Shown here one piece after another: positions 24,511 through 32,971 of a stretch of 64,000 bases of DNA. The first letter of the stretch is position 1, and each line of letters begins with the position of its first letter. A model generated the notes under the pieces. That model was not told the DNA's origin and did not search any database. It saw only the letters and a program-made list of their open reading frames with translations. Made by a program: the position numbers and the translations under genes. Source of the stretch: Tyzzerella sp. (GTDB lineage Bacteria > Bacillota > Clostridia > Lachnospirales > Lachnospiraceae); NCBI GenBank assembly GCA_017465565.1, contig JAFTWA010000055.1, positions 59,384 through 123,383 on the forward strand, given 5' to 3'.

Positions 24511-25956
24511 ATGAAAGTATTAGAAGGTTTACAGCCAGCATCGGTATTTAAATTTTTTGAAGAAATTTGTGATATTCCACATATTTCTTATCATGAAAAA
24601 GAGATAAGTGATTACTGTGTGGCATTTGCAAAAGAAAGAGGACTCTACTGTGAGCAGGATGACCATTACAATGTAATCATCATTAAAGAGGCGGCTCCTG
24701 GTTATGAAGATGTGGAACCAATTATTATTCAGGGACATCTTGATATGGTTGGGGACAAATTGCCAACTTGCCCTATTGACATGGAAAAAGAGCCAATTAA
24801 AATCATGGTTGACGGAGACTATATCACAGCAGACGGAACCACACTTGGCGGTGATGATGGCATCGCAGTTGCTTATGGGCTTGCATTATTAGATTCAAAA
24901 GATATTCCACATCCACGTTTGGAAGTTGTTCTTACAGTCTGTGAAGAAGTTGGTTTGGAAGGTGCTACAGCAATTAATTTAGATACATGTAAAGCAAAAC
25001 GTTTACTGAATATTGATTCTGAGGCGGAAGGTGTGTTTACAGCAGGCTGTGCAGGCGGTATGAGAGTGGACTGTCATATCCCAGTGGAAACAGAAGTTAA
25101 AAGTGGTGTACTTTGCGAAGTGAAGACACAGGGCTTACTCGGAGGACATTCTGGAATCGAGATTCACAAAGGTCGTGTAAATGGAAATGTTTACATGGGA
25201 AGATTTTTGTTGACTCTTAAGAGCAAGATGGCTTTCGGGATTGTATCGATGGCAGGTGGAGTAAAAGATAATGTAATTCCGAAGAATGCGAATGCAACAT
25301 TCTTAGTGGAAGAGGCAGAAGTTGAAAATGTGAAAGCTGCTGTGGAAGAGATGAATAGACAATTAAAAGCAGAGTATGGCGTGGCTGATCCAGATGCAGA
25401 ATTAGTATTAGAAGTTTCTGGAGTAAGAGAGTGTAAAGTACTCTCTGAATGCTCAAAAGAAAAAGTACTTACTGCACTTAATGTAATGCCAAATGGAGTT
25501 CAGGCAATGAGTCAAGATTTACCAGGTCTTGTAGAAACGTCTCTTAACATGGGTGTAATGAAGATTGATGAAATTGAAATGCAGGTTTCATTTGCACTTA
25601 GAAGCTCTGTTGTTACTGCAAAAGAATACTTAGCAGCGAAAGTAAAACAAATGACAGAAATGCTTGGCGGTGTGGCAACCTACCACGGTGACTATCCAGC
25701 ATGGCCATATGCAAGAGAATCAAAGCTTCGCGATTTGTGCTTGAAGATTTACGAAGAACAATATGGAGAAAAAGCAGAAGTGGAGATTATTCATGCAGGC
25801 TTAGAATGTGGAATTCTTTCTGGAAAGATTCCAGAATTAGACTGCATTTCCATGGGACCAAATATGTTTGATGTGCATACACCAGATGAGAAGATTAGTA
25901 TTAGTTCCATTGCGAGAGTGTGGGAATTTATAAAGTCTGTGTTAGCTGAAAAATAG
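24511..25956 (+). CDS. pepD: Aminoacyl-histidine dipeptidase (M20 family, PepD)
   Basis: A 481-residue M20 metallopeptidase that splits Xaa-His and other dipeptides in the cytoplasm. It shows IIQGHLDMVGDK (metal His and Asp near 77-79), TTLGGDDGIAVAYGLA (bridging Asp), VCEEVGLEGA (general-base Glu) and a late EIIHAGLECGIL, all in the PepD order. Length matches the family (about 485). GGAGG precedes ATG 24511. It is monocistronic and ends at a hairpin that also borders the Rpn element. Confidence 0.93.
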   Translation: MKVLEGLQPASVFKFFEEICDIPHISYHEKEISDYCVAFAKERGLYCEQDDHYNVIIIKEAAPGYEDVEPIIIQGHLDMVGDKLPTCPIDMEKEPIKIMVDGDYITADGTTLGGDDGIAVAYGLALLDSKDIPHPRLEVVLTVCEEVGLEGATAINLDTCKAKRLLNIDSEAEGVFTAGCAGGMRVDCHIPVETEVKSGVLCEVKTQGLLGGHSGIEIHKGRVNGNVYMGRFLLTLKSKMAFGIVSMAGGVKDNVIPKNANATFLVEEAEVENVKAAVEEMNRQLKAEYGVADPDAELVLEVSGVRECKVLSECSKEKVLTALNVMPNGVQAMSQDLPGLVETSLNMGVMKIDEIEMQVSFALRSSVVTAKEYLAAKVKQMTEMLGGVATYHGDYPAWPYARESKLRDLCLKIYEEQYGEKAEVEIIHAGLECGILSGKIPELDCISMGPNMFDVHTPDEKISISSIARVWEFIKSVLAEK

Positions 25957-25970
25957 ACTATTGTAAATAA

Positions 25971-25999
25971 GGGGATAAATCCGAATTGGATTTATCCCC
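25971..25999 (+). terminator. 12-bp stem hairpin on the left side of the Rpn element
   Basis: GGGGATAAATCC-GAATT-GGATTTATCCCC, followed by TGTTATTAT. The same stem and flanks recur at 27062-27090 with a different loop. It can terminate the dipeptidase transcript. Confidence 0.7.
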
Positions 26000-26175
26000 T
26001 GTTATTATACTTGCATTTCTCATAATACAATGTTATTCTGACTATACGCAAATTTTAACACAATGTTCTATTCGTGTGATTTGCAATTCTACTTGGTCTA
26101 TTTATTCTCGGCAGTTCGCCATGATTCCAAGTACTTTTAACTTATTAATCAATTTTACAAAGGAGGAGTTTGCCT

Positions 26176-27048
26176 ATGCAAAATCAACAAGTTATTTCCT
26201 TTATGGAAGCCACTGGGGTCATACAGTATAACATGACCAATGATTACATGTTCCGCTATATTTTACAGAAGAACAAAAAAGTATTGAAAGGTCTTATTTG
26301 CGCGTTGTTACATTTACGCCCTGAACAAATCAAGAAAGTTGAGATTCGGAATCCCATAAATCTAAACGAGGATATCAAGGATAAAGAGTTTGTACTCGAC
26401 ATTGAAGTTCTGCTAAACGATGATACGCAGATTAATCTGGAAATGCAGGTCGAAAATAAACACAACTGGACTGACCGTTCTTTATCTTATCTGTGCCGTT
26501 CATTTGACCAGCTCTATCGAGGACAGGAGTATGACGAAGCACTTCCTGTCATCCACATCGGATTTTTGGATTACACACTTTTCCCAGACGCTCCCGAATT
26601 TTATGCAACTAATATGTTGATGAATGTAAAAAATCACAGGATTTATAATGACAAATTTAAGCTTTCTGTGGTAGACTTATCTAAGATAGAACTGGCAACG
26701 GAGGAAGATAAAGCGTTTCAAATCGATTATTGGGCTCGTCTTTTCAAAGCCAAGACGTGGGAGGAATTAAAGATGCTAGCAGAAAAGAATGAATATTTGC
26801 AAGAAGCGGCTCAGTCTGTATATGTGGCCAATGCAGATGAACTCGTCCGTCAAAAGTGCCGTGCCAGAGAAGAGGCAGAGCGACATGAACGCACTCTTAA
26901 AAGAAATATGGAAAAATTGCGAGAAGAGAATTCTACATTGCAGGAAAAGAATTCTACGCTACAGGAAGAAAATTCTACATTGCAAAAAGAAAATTCTACA
27001 CTACAGGCGTATGTTGCTGAGCTAGAGGCTAAGCTTGCAAAGAGATAA
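26176..27048 (+). CDS. Rpn family recombination-promoting nuclease / PD-(D/E)XK transposase-like protein
   Basis: A 290-residue protein of the PD-(D/E)XK 'putative transposase' family. NMTNDYMFRYILQKN is the usual N-terminal helix. The nuclease core is visible as EFVLDIEVLLNDDTQINLEMQVEN (Asp in VLDIEV, then ExQ as the (D/E)xK-equivalent), followed by RSLSYLCRSFDQLYRGQEY. The C-terminus is a coiled coil with four tandem ENSTLQE/K repeats. ATG 26176 has AGGAGGAG 6 bp upstream. Rpn proteins raise RecA-independent recombination; the ExQ in place of ExK is common in this branch. A second copy lies at the window end. Confidence 0.9.
   Translation: MQNQQVISFMEATGVIQYNMTNDYMFRYILQKNKKVLKGLICALLHLRPEQIKKVEIRNPINLNEDIKDKEFVLDIEVLLNDDTQINLEMQVENKHNWTDRSLSYLCRSFDQLYRGQEYDEALPVIHIGFLDYTLFPDAPEFYATNMLMNVKNHRIYNDKFKLSVVDLSKIELATEEDKAFQIDYWARLFKAKTWEELKMLAEKNEYLQEAAQSVYVANADELVRQKCRAREEAERHERTLKRNMEKLREENSTLQEKNSTLQEENSTLQKENSTLQAYVAELEAKLAKR
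26929..27006 (+). repeat. Tandem 21-bp coding repeat
   Basis: Four imperfect units of the AATTCTACATTGCAGGAAAA type encode NSTLQEK/NSTLQEE/NSTLQKE/NSTLQ, a heptad-repeat coiled coil at the Rpn C-terminus. The unit length (7 codons) preserves the reading frame on expansion or contraction. Confidence 0.9.
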
Positions 27049-27061
27049 ATGATACTAATAA

Positions 27062-27090
27062 GGGGATAAATCCAGCTCGGATTTATCCCC
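27062..27090. terminator. Hairpin between Rpn gene and the island regulator
   Basis: GGGGATAAATCC-AGCTC-GGATTTATCCCC, with the same AATA left and TGTTATTAT right flanks as the hairpin at 25971. It lies between convergent genes and probably ends transcripts from both. Confidence 0.75.
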
Positions 27091-27095
27091 TGTTA

Positions 27096-28187
27096 TTATG
27101 CTATATGTGTTTTTATATATTTACTAAGCAAGTCTACAAACTCCGTTTTTGAACTCACATTACATATATTAAACATATTCTTTAACTTATATTTTACTCC
27201 ATTTGTGGACATGAATAATTCTTCTGCAATGGAAGAATAGGTGGCATTATCCAAAATTCGTTTTAAAATCAACAGGTCCTCTGAATCACAAGAATTTAGT
27301 AACTTCTCAATTCTTATCATCTCGTCAATTTCTAAATCAGAGTAGAATTTATCTACATCTTTATGTATTTTTTCAATTTCCTGCATTGCTTCCTTGAAAA
27401 ACGGAAGATTGTCTGTAGTTTCACCTAAGACAAAATCACTTGCAAGATAAATATTTACTGAATTTGCGTTGCTGTTTTTTTGAAGAATGCGGCACAAATC
27501 AAGACCAGCTTTCGCAAAGGATTGATAGTCAATTCTAGTGTGTGTGATGCTTGGCGAAAAAAACTTTGAAATCAATGTTCCAGCCCCACAGCTGGTAATA
27601 AAAAGCTGTTTATAATCCTTTAAATGGCGGACAAGTGATATGGCGGCGTAGTCATTTACACAGATAACCGCATCATAGTTGTCCATCTTCTGGGCAAAGT
27701 CGTCATAGCATTGGGAGAGGGAAATTAGATTATAAAACATATCCTTTTCACTTCCGCCGCAGGCTAAGAAACTTCTTTTTCGAAATGCATCTGAGGTTGA
27801 TTCAGGATTAATGCCATACATTGCAATTCTCTCTTTTTTATGCACTTGTAGATAACTATATAAAATCTGCACGCTGCGAGTAATATCAGCTGTAACAATG
27901 CTGTATTTTCCCTTATGTAAACGGTTTTCGTGGTTTGCAAGAACAATCACTCTATTATCAAAAATAGATTCACACACATCAATAATCTTTTCCAACCATT
28001 CTGAATTAGTTCCAATGACAAAAATAATATCCTCATCGCTAATTGTGACTTGGTTCAACTCATCAATGCTGTCGAGCAGTGTCAAAGCAAAGCGCTTCTG
28101 CCGCTTTTCATTCATCAACCCATTCAGGATATCCTTATACCAATTACTGGTCTTATATTCAGGTTCCCCTATCGCATAAAACGACAT
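27096..28187 (-). CDS. Regulator: LacI-like sugar-sensing domain plus C-terminal LuxR-type HTH
   Basis: A 363-residue protein without an N-terminal DNA-binding domain. Residues about 1-270 resemble the two-lobed LacI/GalR ligand-binding fold: MSFYAIGEPEYKTSNWYKDILNGL start, AMYGINPESTSDAFRKRSF, YDAVICVNDYAAISLVRHL (matching the AIxxxND-xxA motif) and YQSFAKAGLDLCRIL. The last 60 residues form a LuxR/GerE-type HTH: LLILKRILDNATYSSIAEELFMSTNGVKYKLKNMF. The domain order is the reverse of LacI proteins. It is divergent from the 20-gene sugar operon, so it is the probable regulator, with the sugar or sugar acid as effector. RBS AGGAGGT precedes the start. Confidence 0.8.
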   Translation of the reverse strand: MSFYAIGEPEYKTSNWYKDILNGLMNEKRQKRFALTLLDSIDELNQVTISDEDIIFVIGTNSEWLEKIIDVCESIFDNRVIVLANHENRLHKGKYSIVTADITRSVQILYSYLQVHKKERIAMYGINPESTSDAFRKRSFLACGGSEKDMFYNLISLSQCYDDFAQKMDNYDAVICVNDYAAISLVRHLKDYKQLFITSCGAGTLISKFFSPSITHTRIDYQSFAKAGLDLCRILQKNSNANSVNIYLASDFVLGETTDNLPFFKEAMQEIEKIHKDVDKFYSDLEIDEMIRIEKLLNSCDSEDLLILKRILDNATYSSIAEELFMSTNGVKYKLKNMFNICNVSSKTEFVDLLSKYIKTHIA

Positions 28188-28296
28188 CTTTATACCTCCT
28201 AAAAACTACAACATCTCGCGTCTATATCATTGTATTACAAGTCGGAAACACACCGCAAGTACCAAAAATGTGTAGAGAAATACCGCGTTTTCTTGC

Positions 28297-28315
28297 TTTC
28301 ACTTTTAAGGTGAAA
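28297..28315. promoter_or_regulatory. Candidate operator in the divergent regulator/operon region
   Basis: TTTCAC-N7-GTGAAA is a perfect dyad lying 53 bp before the first gene of the operon, inside a longer imperfect palindrome (GCTTTCAC...GTGAAAAAGC). AT-rich -10-like sequence (TATATT) follows near 28330. The rest of 28188-28368 holds no gene. It is a reasonable binding site for the divergent LuxR-type regulator; this is inferred from position and symmetry only. Confidence 0.4.
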
Positions 28316-28368
28316 AAGCCATAATAAATATATATTAGTGATGCTTGGATTATAAGGGGAAATAGCAC

Positions 28369-29313
28369 GTGGAAAAGCAGAAAATTGTAGACATAAAGTG
28401 CCTGGATTATTCGGCAAAAATAAACTTAAGCAGGGGTGGAAACTGCATCAGTTTGAGAAACTCCCAATATGGTGCAAAGCTTCTTCGTGAACCGGACTAT
28501 TCGAAGGAACTCGACAATCCATATTTGTACGGCATGCCGATAGTATTTCCAGCAAATCGCATTTTAGGAGGGAAATTTACATTCGAGGATAGAGAATACA
28601 TATTTCCTATAAATGAACCAGCTACAGGCTGTCATTTGCATGGTGAATTACATAAAACGGAATTTCAACTGGTTGAAAAGAGTGAGAATAGAATTGTGTG
28701 CCTGTATAGGGCAGATAGGGACAATCCATATCTAATGTTCCCTCACGAATTTGAAATCAAAATAGAATATGAACTCAATGAGAACGGATTGATACAAAAG
28801 ACAGAGGTAAAAAACCTATCAGATAAAAACATGCCTGTATTCTTGGGATTTCATACCACCTTCAATGCACTGTTTTCAGAGGGAAGCAAGCCTGAAGACA
28901 TGAAAGTGCTTGTGGAAATCGCAGAAGAGTATGAGCGGAATATGGCAAACTACCTGCCGACTGGCAACAAGCAGATTTTTGATGATGTCACAACAAAGCT
29001 TGACACTGGAGAATTTTCTCCGTTTGAAGAGCCGATGAGCAGGCACTATAGGTGCGGCAGAGATGGAAAAATGATGATATACGATGCGGGTAAGAAACTC
29101 AGCATGGTATATGAAAATGACGAGAAATTTAAGTTCCGTCTTATAAATAACGGGAATGCAGACGAATATATCCTTTTAGAACCTCAGACCTGTCTGGCAA
29201 ACTGTCAGAATTCGCCATTTACGAGGGAGGAAGCTGGATTCGATTATATTGAACCAGGCAAGTCAAAAAAATACATTTCTAAAATTTACATTGTGGAAGG
29301 AGAACAAAGATGA
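28369..29313 (+). CDS. Aldose 1-epimerase family protein
   Basis: A 314-residue galactose-mutarotase-like protein and the first gene of the operon. It has the family pattern NRILGGKFTFEDREY followed by CHLHGELHKTEF (the first catalytic His in HLHG), a second His in FLGFHTTFNALF and the C-terminal PQTCLANCQNSPF, where the catalytic Glu of classical mutarotases would precede. It interconverts anomers so that a sugar dehydrogenase or kinase receives the right form. The start is GTG 28369, preceded by AAGGGG. It overlaps the dehydratase gene start by 4 bp (ATGA). Confidence 0.85.
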   Translation: MEKQKIVDIKCLDYSAKINLSRGGNCISLRNSQYGAKLLREPDYSKELDNPYLYGMPIVFPANRILGGKFTFEDREYIFPINEPATGCHLHGELHKTEFQLVEKSENRIVCLYRADRDNPYLMFPHEFEIKIEYELNENGLIQKTEVKNLSDKNMPVFLGFHTTFNALFSEGSKPEDMKVLVEIAEEYERNMANYLPTGNKQIFDDVTTKLDTGEFSPFEEPMSRHYRCGRDGKMMIYDAGKKLSMVYENDEKFKFRLINNGNADEYILLEPQTCLANCQNSPFTREEAGFDYIEPGKSKKYISKIYIVEGEQR

Positions 29314-30461
29314 AAATCACAAAACTTGAAGTAATCAAAGTAAAACCAAGATGGATGTTTTTGAAGATGTACACGGACACAGACATTGTTGGACTTGGGG
29401 AACCAGTTTTAGAAGGTCACTGTACATCAGTAGAAGCAGTAATTAAGGAATTTGAAGAATACTTAATTGGCAAGGATCCATTAATGATTGAACACCATGT
29501 GCAGGCATTATATAGAGGAGGATTCTACAGAGGCGGCCCGCTTATGCTTTCCGCAATCAGTGGTATCGAGCAGGCAATGTGGGATATCAAAGGAAAATAT
29601 TATAATGCACCTGTTTATGAAATGCTTGGCGGTAAATGCCGTGACAAGATTCGCATGTACACACATGTGAAGCGTACAGGTGTACCGGGAGAATTTCCAA
29701 TCGAAGAGATGCTTGATATCACGCAAGAAAGATTGGATGAAGGCTATACAGCACTGAAGTATTCTATTATTCCTCCGATTAAAGTTGTGGATAATCTGGC
29801 AAATGTAAAGAAGCACGTAGAACGCTTTGCGGCAGTTAGAGAAAAAATTGGCGATAGCGTAGACCTTGCAATCGACTTCCATGGAAGAGTGAGTCCTGCA
29901 ATGGCACTGCGACTTTGCGAGGAATTAAAACCATATCACCCATTCTTTATTGAAGAGCCATGTCTTCCAGAAAACGTGGACTGTATGGTAAATATTGCCC
30001 GTTCGACAACGATTCCGATTGCAGCAGGTGAAAGATTATTCGGAAAATGGCAGTACCGTGAACTTTTGGAAAAACAGGCAGTTGCCATTGTTCAGCCGGA
30101 TATCTGTCACTGCGGTGGTATCTTTGAAGGAAGAAAAATTGCGCTTATGTCAGAGCTTTACTTCGGTTCTATTGCTCCACATAATCCACTTGGACCAATT
30201 TCTCTCGCATCATGCTTACAGTTAGATGCTTGTACACCAAACTTCTTAGCACAAGAACATCCAGGAAACCCAGACAAATCAGACCTCGGTGTTGGCTACA
30301 TTAAGGAACCATTCGTGATTAAAGATGGTTATATCGACGTACCTACAAAGCCAGGCCTTGGGGTAGAACTAGACGAAGAAGCACTGAAAGATAAGATTTA
30401 TGATGGAAAATGGACAACGCCACGCTTGTATCACGAAGATGGAAGTGTTGCAGACTGGTAA
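29310..30461 (+). CDS. dgoD: D-galactonate dehydratase-like enolase-superfamily enzyme
   Basis: A 383-residue mandelate-racemase-subgroup enzyme closely resembling E. coli DgoD from start (KITKLEVIKVKPRWMFLKM) to end (GLGVELDE and HEDGSVADW). Mg ligands are Asp189 (AIDFHGR), Glu215 (FIEEP) and Glu241 (AAGERLF). His191 and His291 (APHNPLGP) are the acid/base residues at DgoD-equivalent positions. It would convert D-galactonate to 2-keto-3-deoxy-D-galactonate in the cytoplasm. The related kinase and aldolase are in the same operon. A closely related aldonate cannot be excluded as the true substrate. Confidence 0.85.
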   Translation: MKITKLEVIKVKPRWMFLKMYTDTDIVGLGEPVLEGHCTSVEAVIKEFEEYLIGKDPLMIEHHVQALYRGGFYRGGPLMLSAISGIEQAMWDIKGKYYNAPVYEMLGGKCRDKIRMYTHVKRTGVPGEFPIEEMLDITQERLDEGYTALKYSIIPPIKVVDNLANVKKHVERFAAVREKIGDSVDLAIDFHGRVSPAMALRLCEELKPYHPFFIEEPCLPENVDCMVNIARSTTIPIAAGERLFGKWQYRELLEKQAVAIVQPDICHCGGIFEGRKIALMSELYFGSIAPHNPLGPISLASCLQLDACTPNFLAQEHPGNPDKSDLGVGYIKEPFVIKDGYIDVPTKPGLGVELDEEALKDKIYDGKWTTPRLYHEDGSVADW

Positions 30462-30476
30462 GAGGAGGACTTGAGA

Positions 30477-31250
30477 GTGAATAAATCAGTATTTGTTACG
30501 GGTGCAACAAACGGCACAGGCCTTGCGATTGCAGAAAGATTTGCAAAGGAAGGCTACACCGTTTTCATCGGCAGCAGAAGAGGAGAAGATTCGAAAGCCG
30601 CTGCTGAAAAAATAATGGAAAAATATGGAGTATTCGCAAAAGGATACCAGACAGATATATTTAATGAAGAGAATGTGAAGGCGATTTTTGAAGATATTCG
30701 TTCGCAGGGATATTTACTCGAGACACTTGTATTAAACGCGGCAAACCTTGGAATTGGACAAGTGAGTCTCGAAGTGGATATGAATGACTTTATGAATGTA
30801 TATAATACCAACATTGGCTGGAACTTTATGATGGCTCGTGAGGCGGCAAAGCAGATGAAGGAGAAGCATAAGGGCTCGATTGTGTTTATTACATCGAATT
30901 CCGCTCAGCGTGTAACAGAAAACCGCTGTGCATACTGCTCTTCCAAGAGCGCCATTTTAGCCATGTCAAAGTCAATGGCAGTGGATTGGGGTAAATATGG
31001 CATTCGTTCGAACTGTGTACTCCCAGGCATGATTAAGACTATCCGATGGGAAGAGAATGTGAATAATACAAAATACTGTTTGGCAAACTACACACCGATT
31101 GAAGATATCGCAGAGTTCGAGGATATTGCGAATGCAGCATGGTACTTTGGAAGCGATGAATCAAGAAATACAACAGGTGCAGAGCTTGTAGTAGACGGCG
31201 GTATGCTGGCGCAGCTCACTCCGAATATTGAGCGAGAGCTTTGGAAGTAG
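30477..31250 (+). CDS. SDR-family oxidoreductase, probable sugar 1-dehydrogenase
   Basis: A 257-residue short-chain dehydrogenase with a nucleotide-binding TGATNGTG motif (8-15), NAA (88-90), catalytic Ser140 (ITSNSAQ) and YCSSK (Tyr153, Lys157), then the PG motif (CVLPGMIKT). GTG 30477 is chosen because GAGGAG lies 9 bp upstream; TTG 30471 is too close. Placed between the galactonate dehydratase and the aldolase genes, it is the best candidate to oxidise the free sugar to its lactone. A role in interconverting a keto-sugar acid (gluconate 5-dehydrogenase-like) is an alternative. Confidence 0.75.
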   Translation: MNKSVFVTGATNGTGLAIAERFAKEGYTVFIGSRRGEDSKAAAEKIMEKYGVFAKGYQTDIFNEENVKAIFEDIRSQGYLLETLVLNAANLGIGQVSLEVDMNDFMNVYNTNIGWNFMMAREAAKQMKEKHKGSIVFITSNSAQRVTENRCAYCSSKSAILAMSKSMAVDWGKYGIRSNCVLPGMIKTIRWEENVNNTKYCLANYTPIEDIAEFEDIANAAWYFGSDESRNTTGAELVVDGGMLAQLTPNIERELWK

Positions 31251-31258
31251 GTGCGATG

Positions 31259-31912
31259 ATGAGAGAACAGGTAATTAAAGCAATAGAAAAAGAAAAGCTG
31301 GTTGTCATCGTAAGAGGCATTGAAAGAGAGAAATTAATTCCTTTAGCGGAAGCCATGTACGCTGGCGGAATCAGACTTCTTGAAGTTACATACAGTGCAA
31401 ACGGTGCGGTAAGCGATGAAGACACAGCAGAAAATATTAGAATGCTAGCGGAACATTTTGGAGACAGAATGTATATCGGAGCAGGAACAGTCATTAAACC
31501 AGAACAGGTAGAGCTTACAAAAGCAGCAGGCGGAAAATTTATCATTTCCCCAGATGCCTATGAAGCAGTGATTAGAAAGACTCGAGAACTGGATATGGTT
31601 TCTATGCCAGGAGCTCTTACAGCCACAGAAATTCAGGCAGCACACAGGGCAGGGGCAGATTTTGTAAAAATGTTCCCAATTACAGACATGGGTTCAGCCT
31701 ATGTAAAGGCGGTTCGAGCACCTCTTTCCCACATTAAACTCCTTGCAGTTGGTGGCGTGGATTTAAGCAACATCGCGGAATACAAAAAAGCAGGTGTGTG
31801 TGGATTCGGTGTAGGCTCTAACATTATTAATAAGAAGATGCTGGCTGACGGAGACTATGCAGGAATTACAAAGCTTGCAGAAGAATACGTGGCAGCAGTA
31901 AATCAGAAATAG
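31259..31912 (+). CDS. 2-keto-3-deoxy-6-phospho-sugar-acid aldolase (KDPG/KDPGal type)
   Basis: A 217-residue class I aldolase. It shows the Schiff-base lysine Lys137 in DFVKMFPI, the general acid/base Glu42 in LLEVTY, and IGAGTV and the phosphate-binding AVGGVDLSNI near the end. It splits 2-keto-3-deoxy-6-phosphogalactonate (or -gluconate) into pyruvate and glyceraldehyde 3-phosphate. ATG 31259 (MREQ) is preferred; ATG 31256 and TTG 31241 are alternatives. It lies between the dehydrogenase and the kinase of the same pathway. Confidence 0.9.
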   Translation: MREQVIKAIEKEKLVVIVRGIEREKLIPLAEAMYAGGIRLLEVTYSANGAVSDEDTAENIRMLAEHFGDRMYIGAGTVIKPEQVELTKAAGGKFIISPDAYEAVIRKTRELDMVSMPGALTATEIQAAHRAGADFVKMFPITDMGSAYVKAVRAPLSHIKLLAVGGVDLSNIAEYKKAGVCGFGVGSNIINKKMLADGDYAGITKLAEEYVAAVNQK

Positions 31913-31935
31913 ATTCTTAGGGGAGGTATTAGGAA

Positions 31936-32958
31936 ATGAAAAAGATTGTTACATTTGGTGAGATTATGATGCGTCTCAATCCAGAGGGCTACCGCAGATT
32001 CGTTCAGGCAGAACGTTTCGAGGCAAGTTATGCGGGCGGCGAGGCAAACGTAGCAGTTTCCCTTGCGAACTATGGCATGGATGCAGCGTTCGTAACAAAA
32101 GTGCCAGCACATGAAATCGGACAATGTGCAGTAAATGCGCTTCGTAAATATGGCGTAGATACAAGTAACATGGTTCGTGGCGGCGACAGACTTGGTACAT
32201 ATTTTGTAGAAAAAGGTGCATCACAGCGTGCTTCGAAAGTCATCTACGACAGGGCACATTCAGCAATTGCAGAAGCGAGCGCTTCTGATTTCGATTGGGA
32301 TGCGATTTTCGAAGGAGCCGACTGGTTCCATTGGACAGGAATTACTCCAGCACTTGGCGGCGCACTTCCAGAGATTTGCCTGGAAGCATGTAAAGCGGCA
32401 AAGGCAAAAGGCGTAAAGATTTCCTGCGACCTAAACTATCGTAAAAAATTATGGTCCACAGAAAAAGCAAATGAAGTAATGAGTGAATTAATCAAATATG
32501 TAGATGTCTGTATCGCAAACGAAGAAGATGCGAAAGACGTATTTGGCATTGAAGCAGAAGGAACAGACATCAATGCAGGAAAATTAAATCACGAAGGTTA
32601 TATCTCAGTCGCAAAACAGATTTGTGAAAAATTCGGATGCGAAAAAGTTGCGATTACACTTAGAAGTTCTATTTCTGCAAACGACAACGACTGGGCAGCG
32701 ATGTTATATACAGATGGGAAGGCTTATTTCTCACCATCTTACCGCATTCATATCGTAGACCGCGTGGGCGGTGGAGACAGCTTTGGCGGCGGTTTGATTT
32801 ATTCGTTGTTAATGGAAAAAGAACCACAGGATGTTATTAACTTTGCAGTTGCAGCGTCATGTTTAAAACACTCAATTGAACAGGATTTCAATCTTGTGAG
32901 TGTAAGTGAAGTGGAAGCGCTGGCGGCAGGTAATGCATCGGGAAGAGTACAACGGTAA
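31936..32958 (+). CDS. 2-keto-3-deoxy-sugar-acid kinase (PfkB family)
   Basis: A 340-residue ribokinase-type kinase. The substrate-side motif YAGGEANVAVSLANYG (about 32-47) and the ATP-side GGGDSFGGGLIYS with catalytic Asp281 are intact. CDLNYRKKLW is typical of KDG kinases. It phosphorylates 2-keto-3-deoxygalactonate or -gluconate at O6 before aldol cleavage. GGGGAGG-type RBS precedes ATG 31936. The neighbouring dehydratase and aldolase make the pathway position clear. Confidence 0.9.
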   Translation: MKKIVTFGEIMMRLNPEGYRRFVQAERFEASYAGGEANVAVSLANYGMDAAFVTKVPAHEIGQCAVNALRKYGVDTSNMVRGGDRLGTYFVEKGASQRASKVIYDRAHSAIAEASASDFDWDAIFEGADWFHWTGITPALGGALPEICLEACKAAKAKGVKISCDLNYRKKLWSTEKANEVMSELIKYVDVCIANEEDAKDVFGIEAEGTDINAGKLNHEGYISVAKQICEKFGCEKVAITLRSSISANDNDWAAMLYTDGKAYFSPSYRIHIVDRVGGGDSFGGGLIYSLLMEKEPQDVINFAVAASCLKHSIEQDFNLVSVSEVEALAAGNASGRVQR

Positions 32959-32971
32959 GAGGATGACAGAT

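Larger units (their letters stand above)
26010..27048 (+). mobile_element. Rpn-type element, copy 1
   Basis: A unit consisting of a conserved 166-bp non-coding leader (26010-26175) plus the Rpn-family gene. Leader and gene are repeated almost exactly at 63144-64000, with a few substitutions and small indels. Homology begins at CTTGCATTTCT right after an unrelated hairpin in each copy, marking a probable left end. No terminal inverted repeats or target duplications are obvious. Confidence 0.65.

Noticed and set aside
25986-26231. An 81-codon frame across the Rpn leader
   Set aside because: It covers the hairpin and the non-coding leader, is out of frame with Rpn, has no RBS, and the leader copy at 63.1 kb has indels that would break it.
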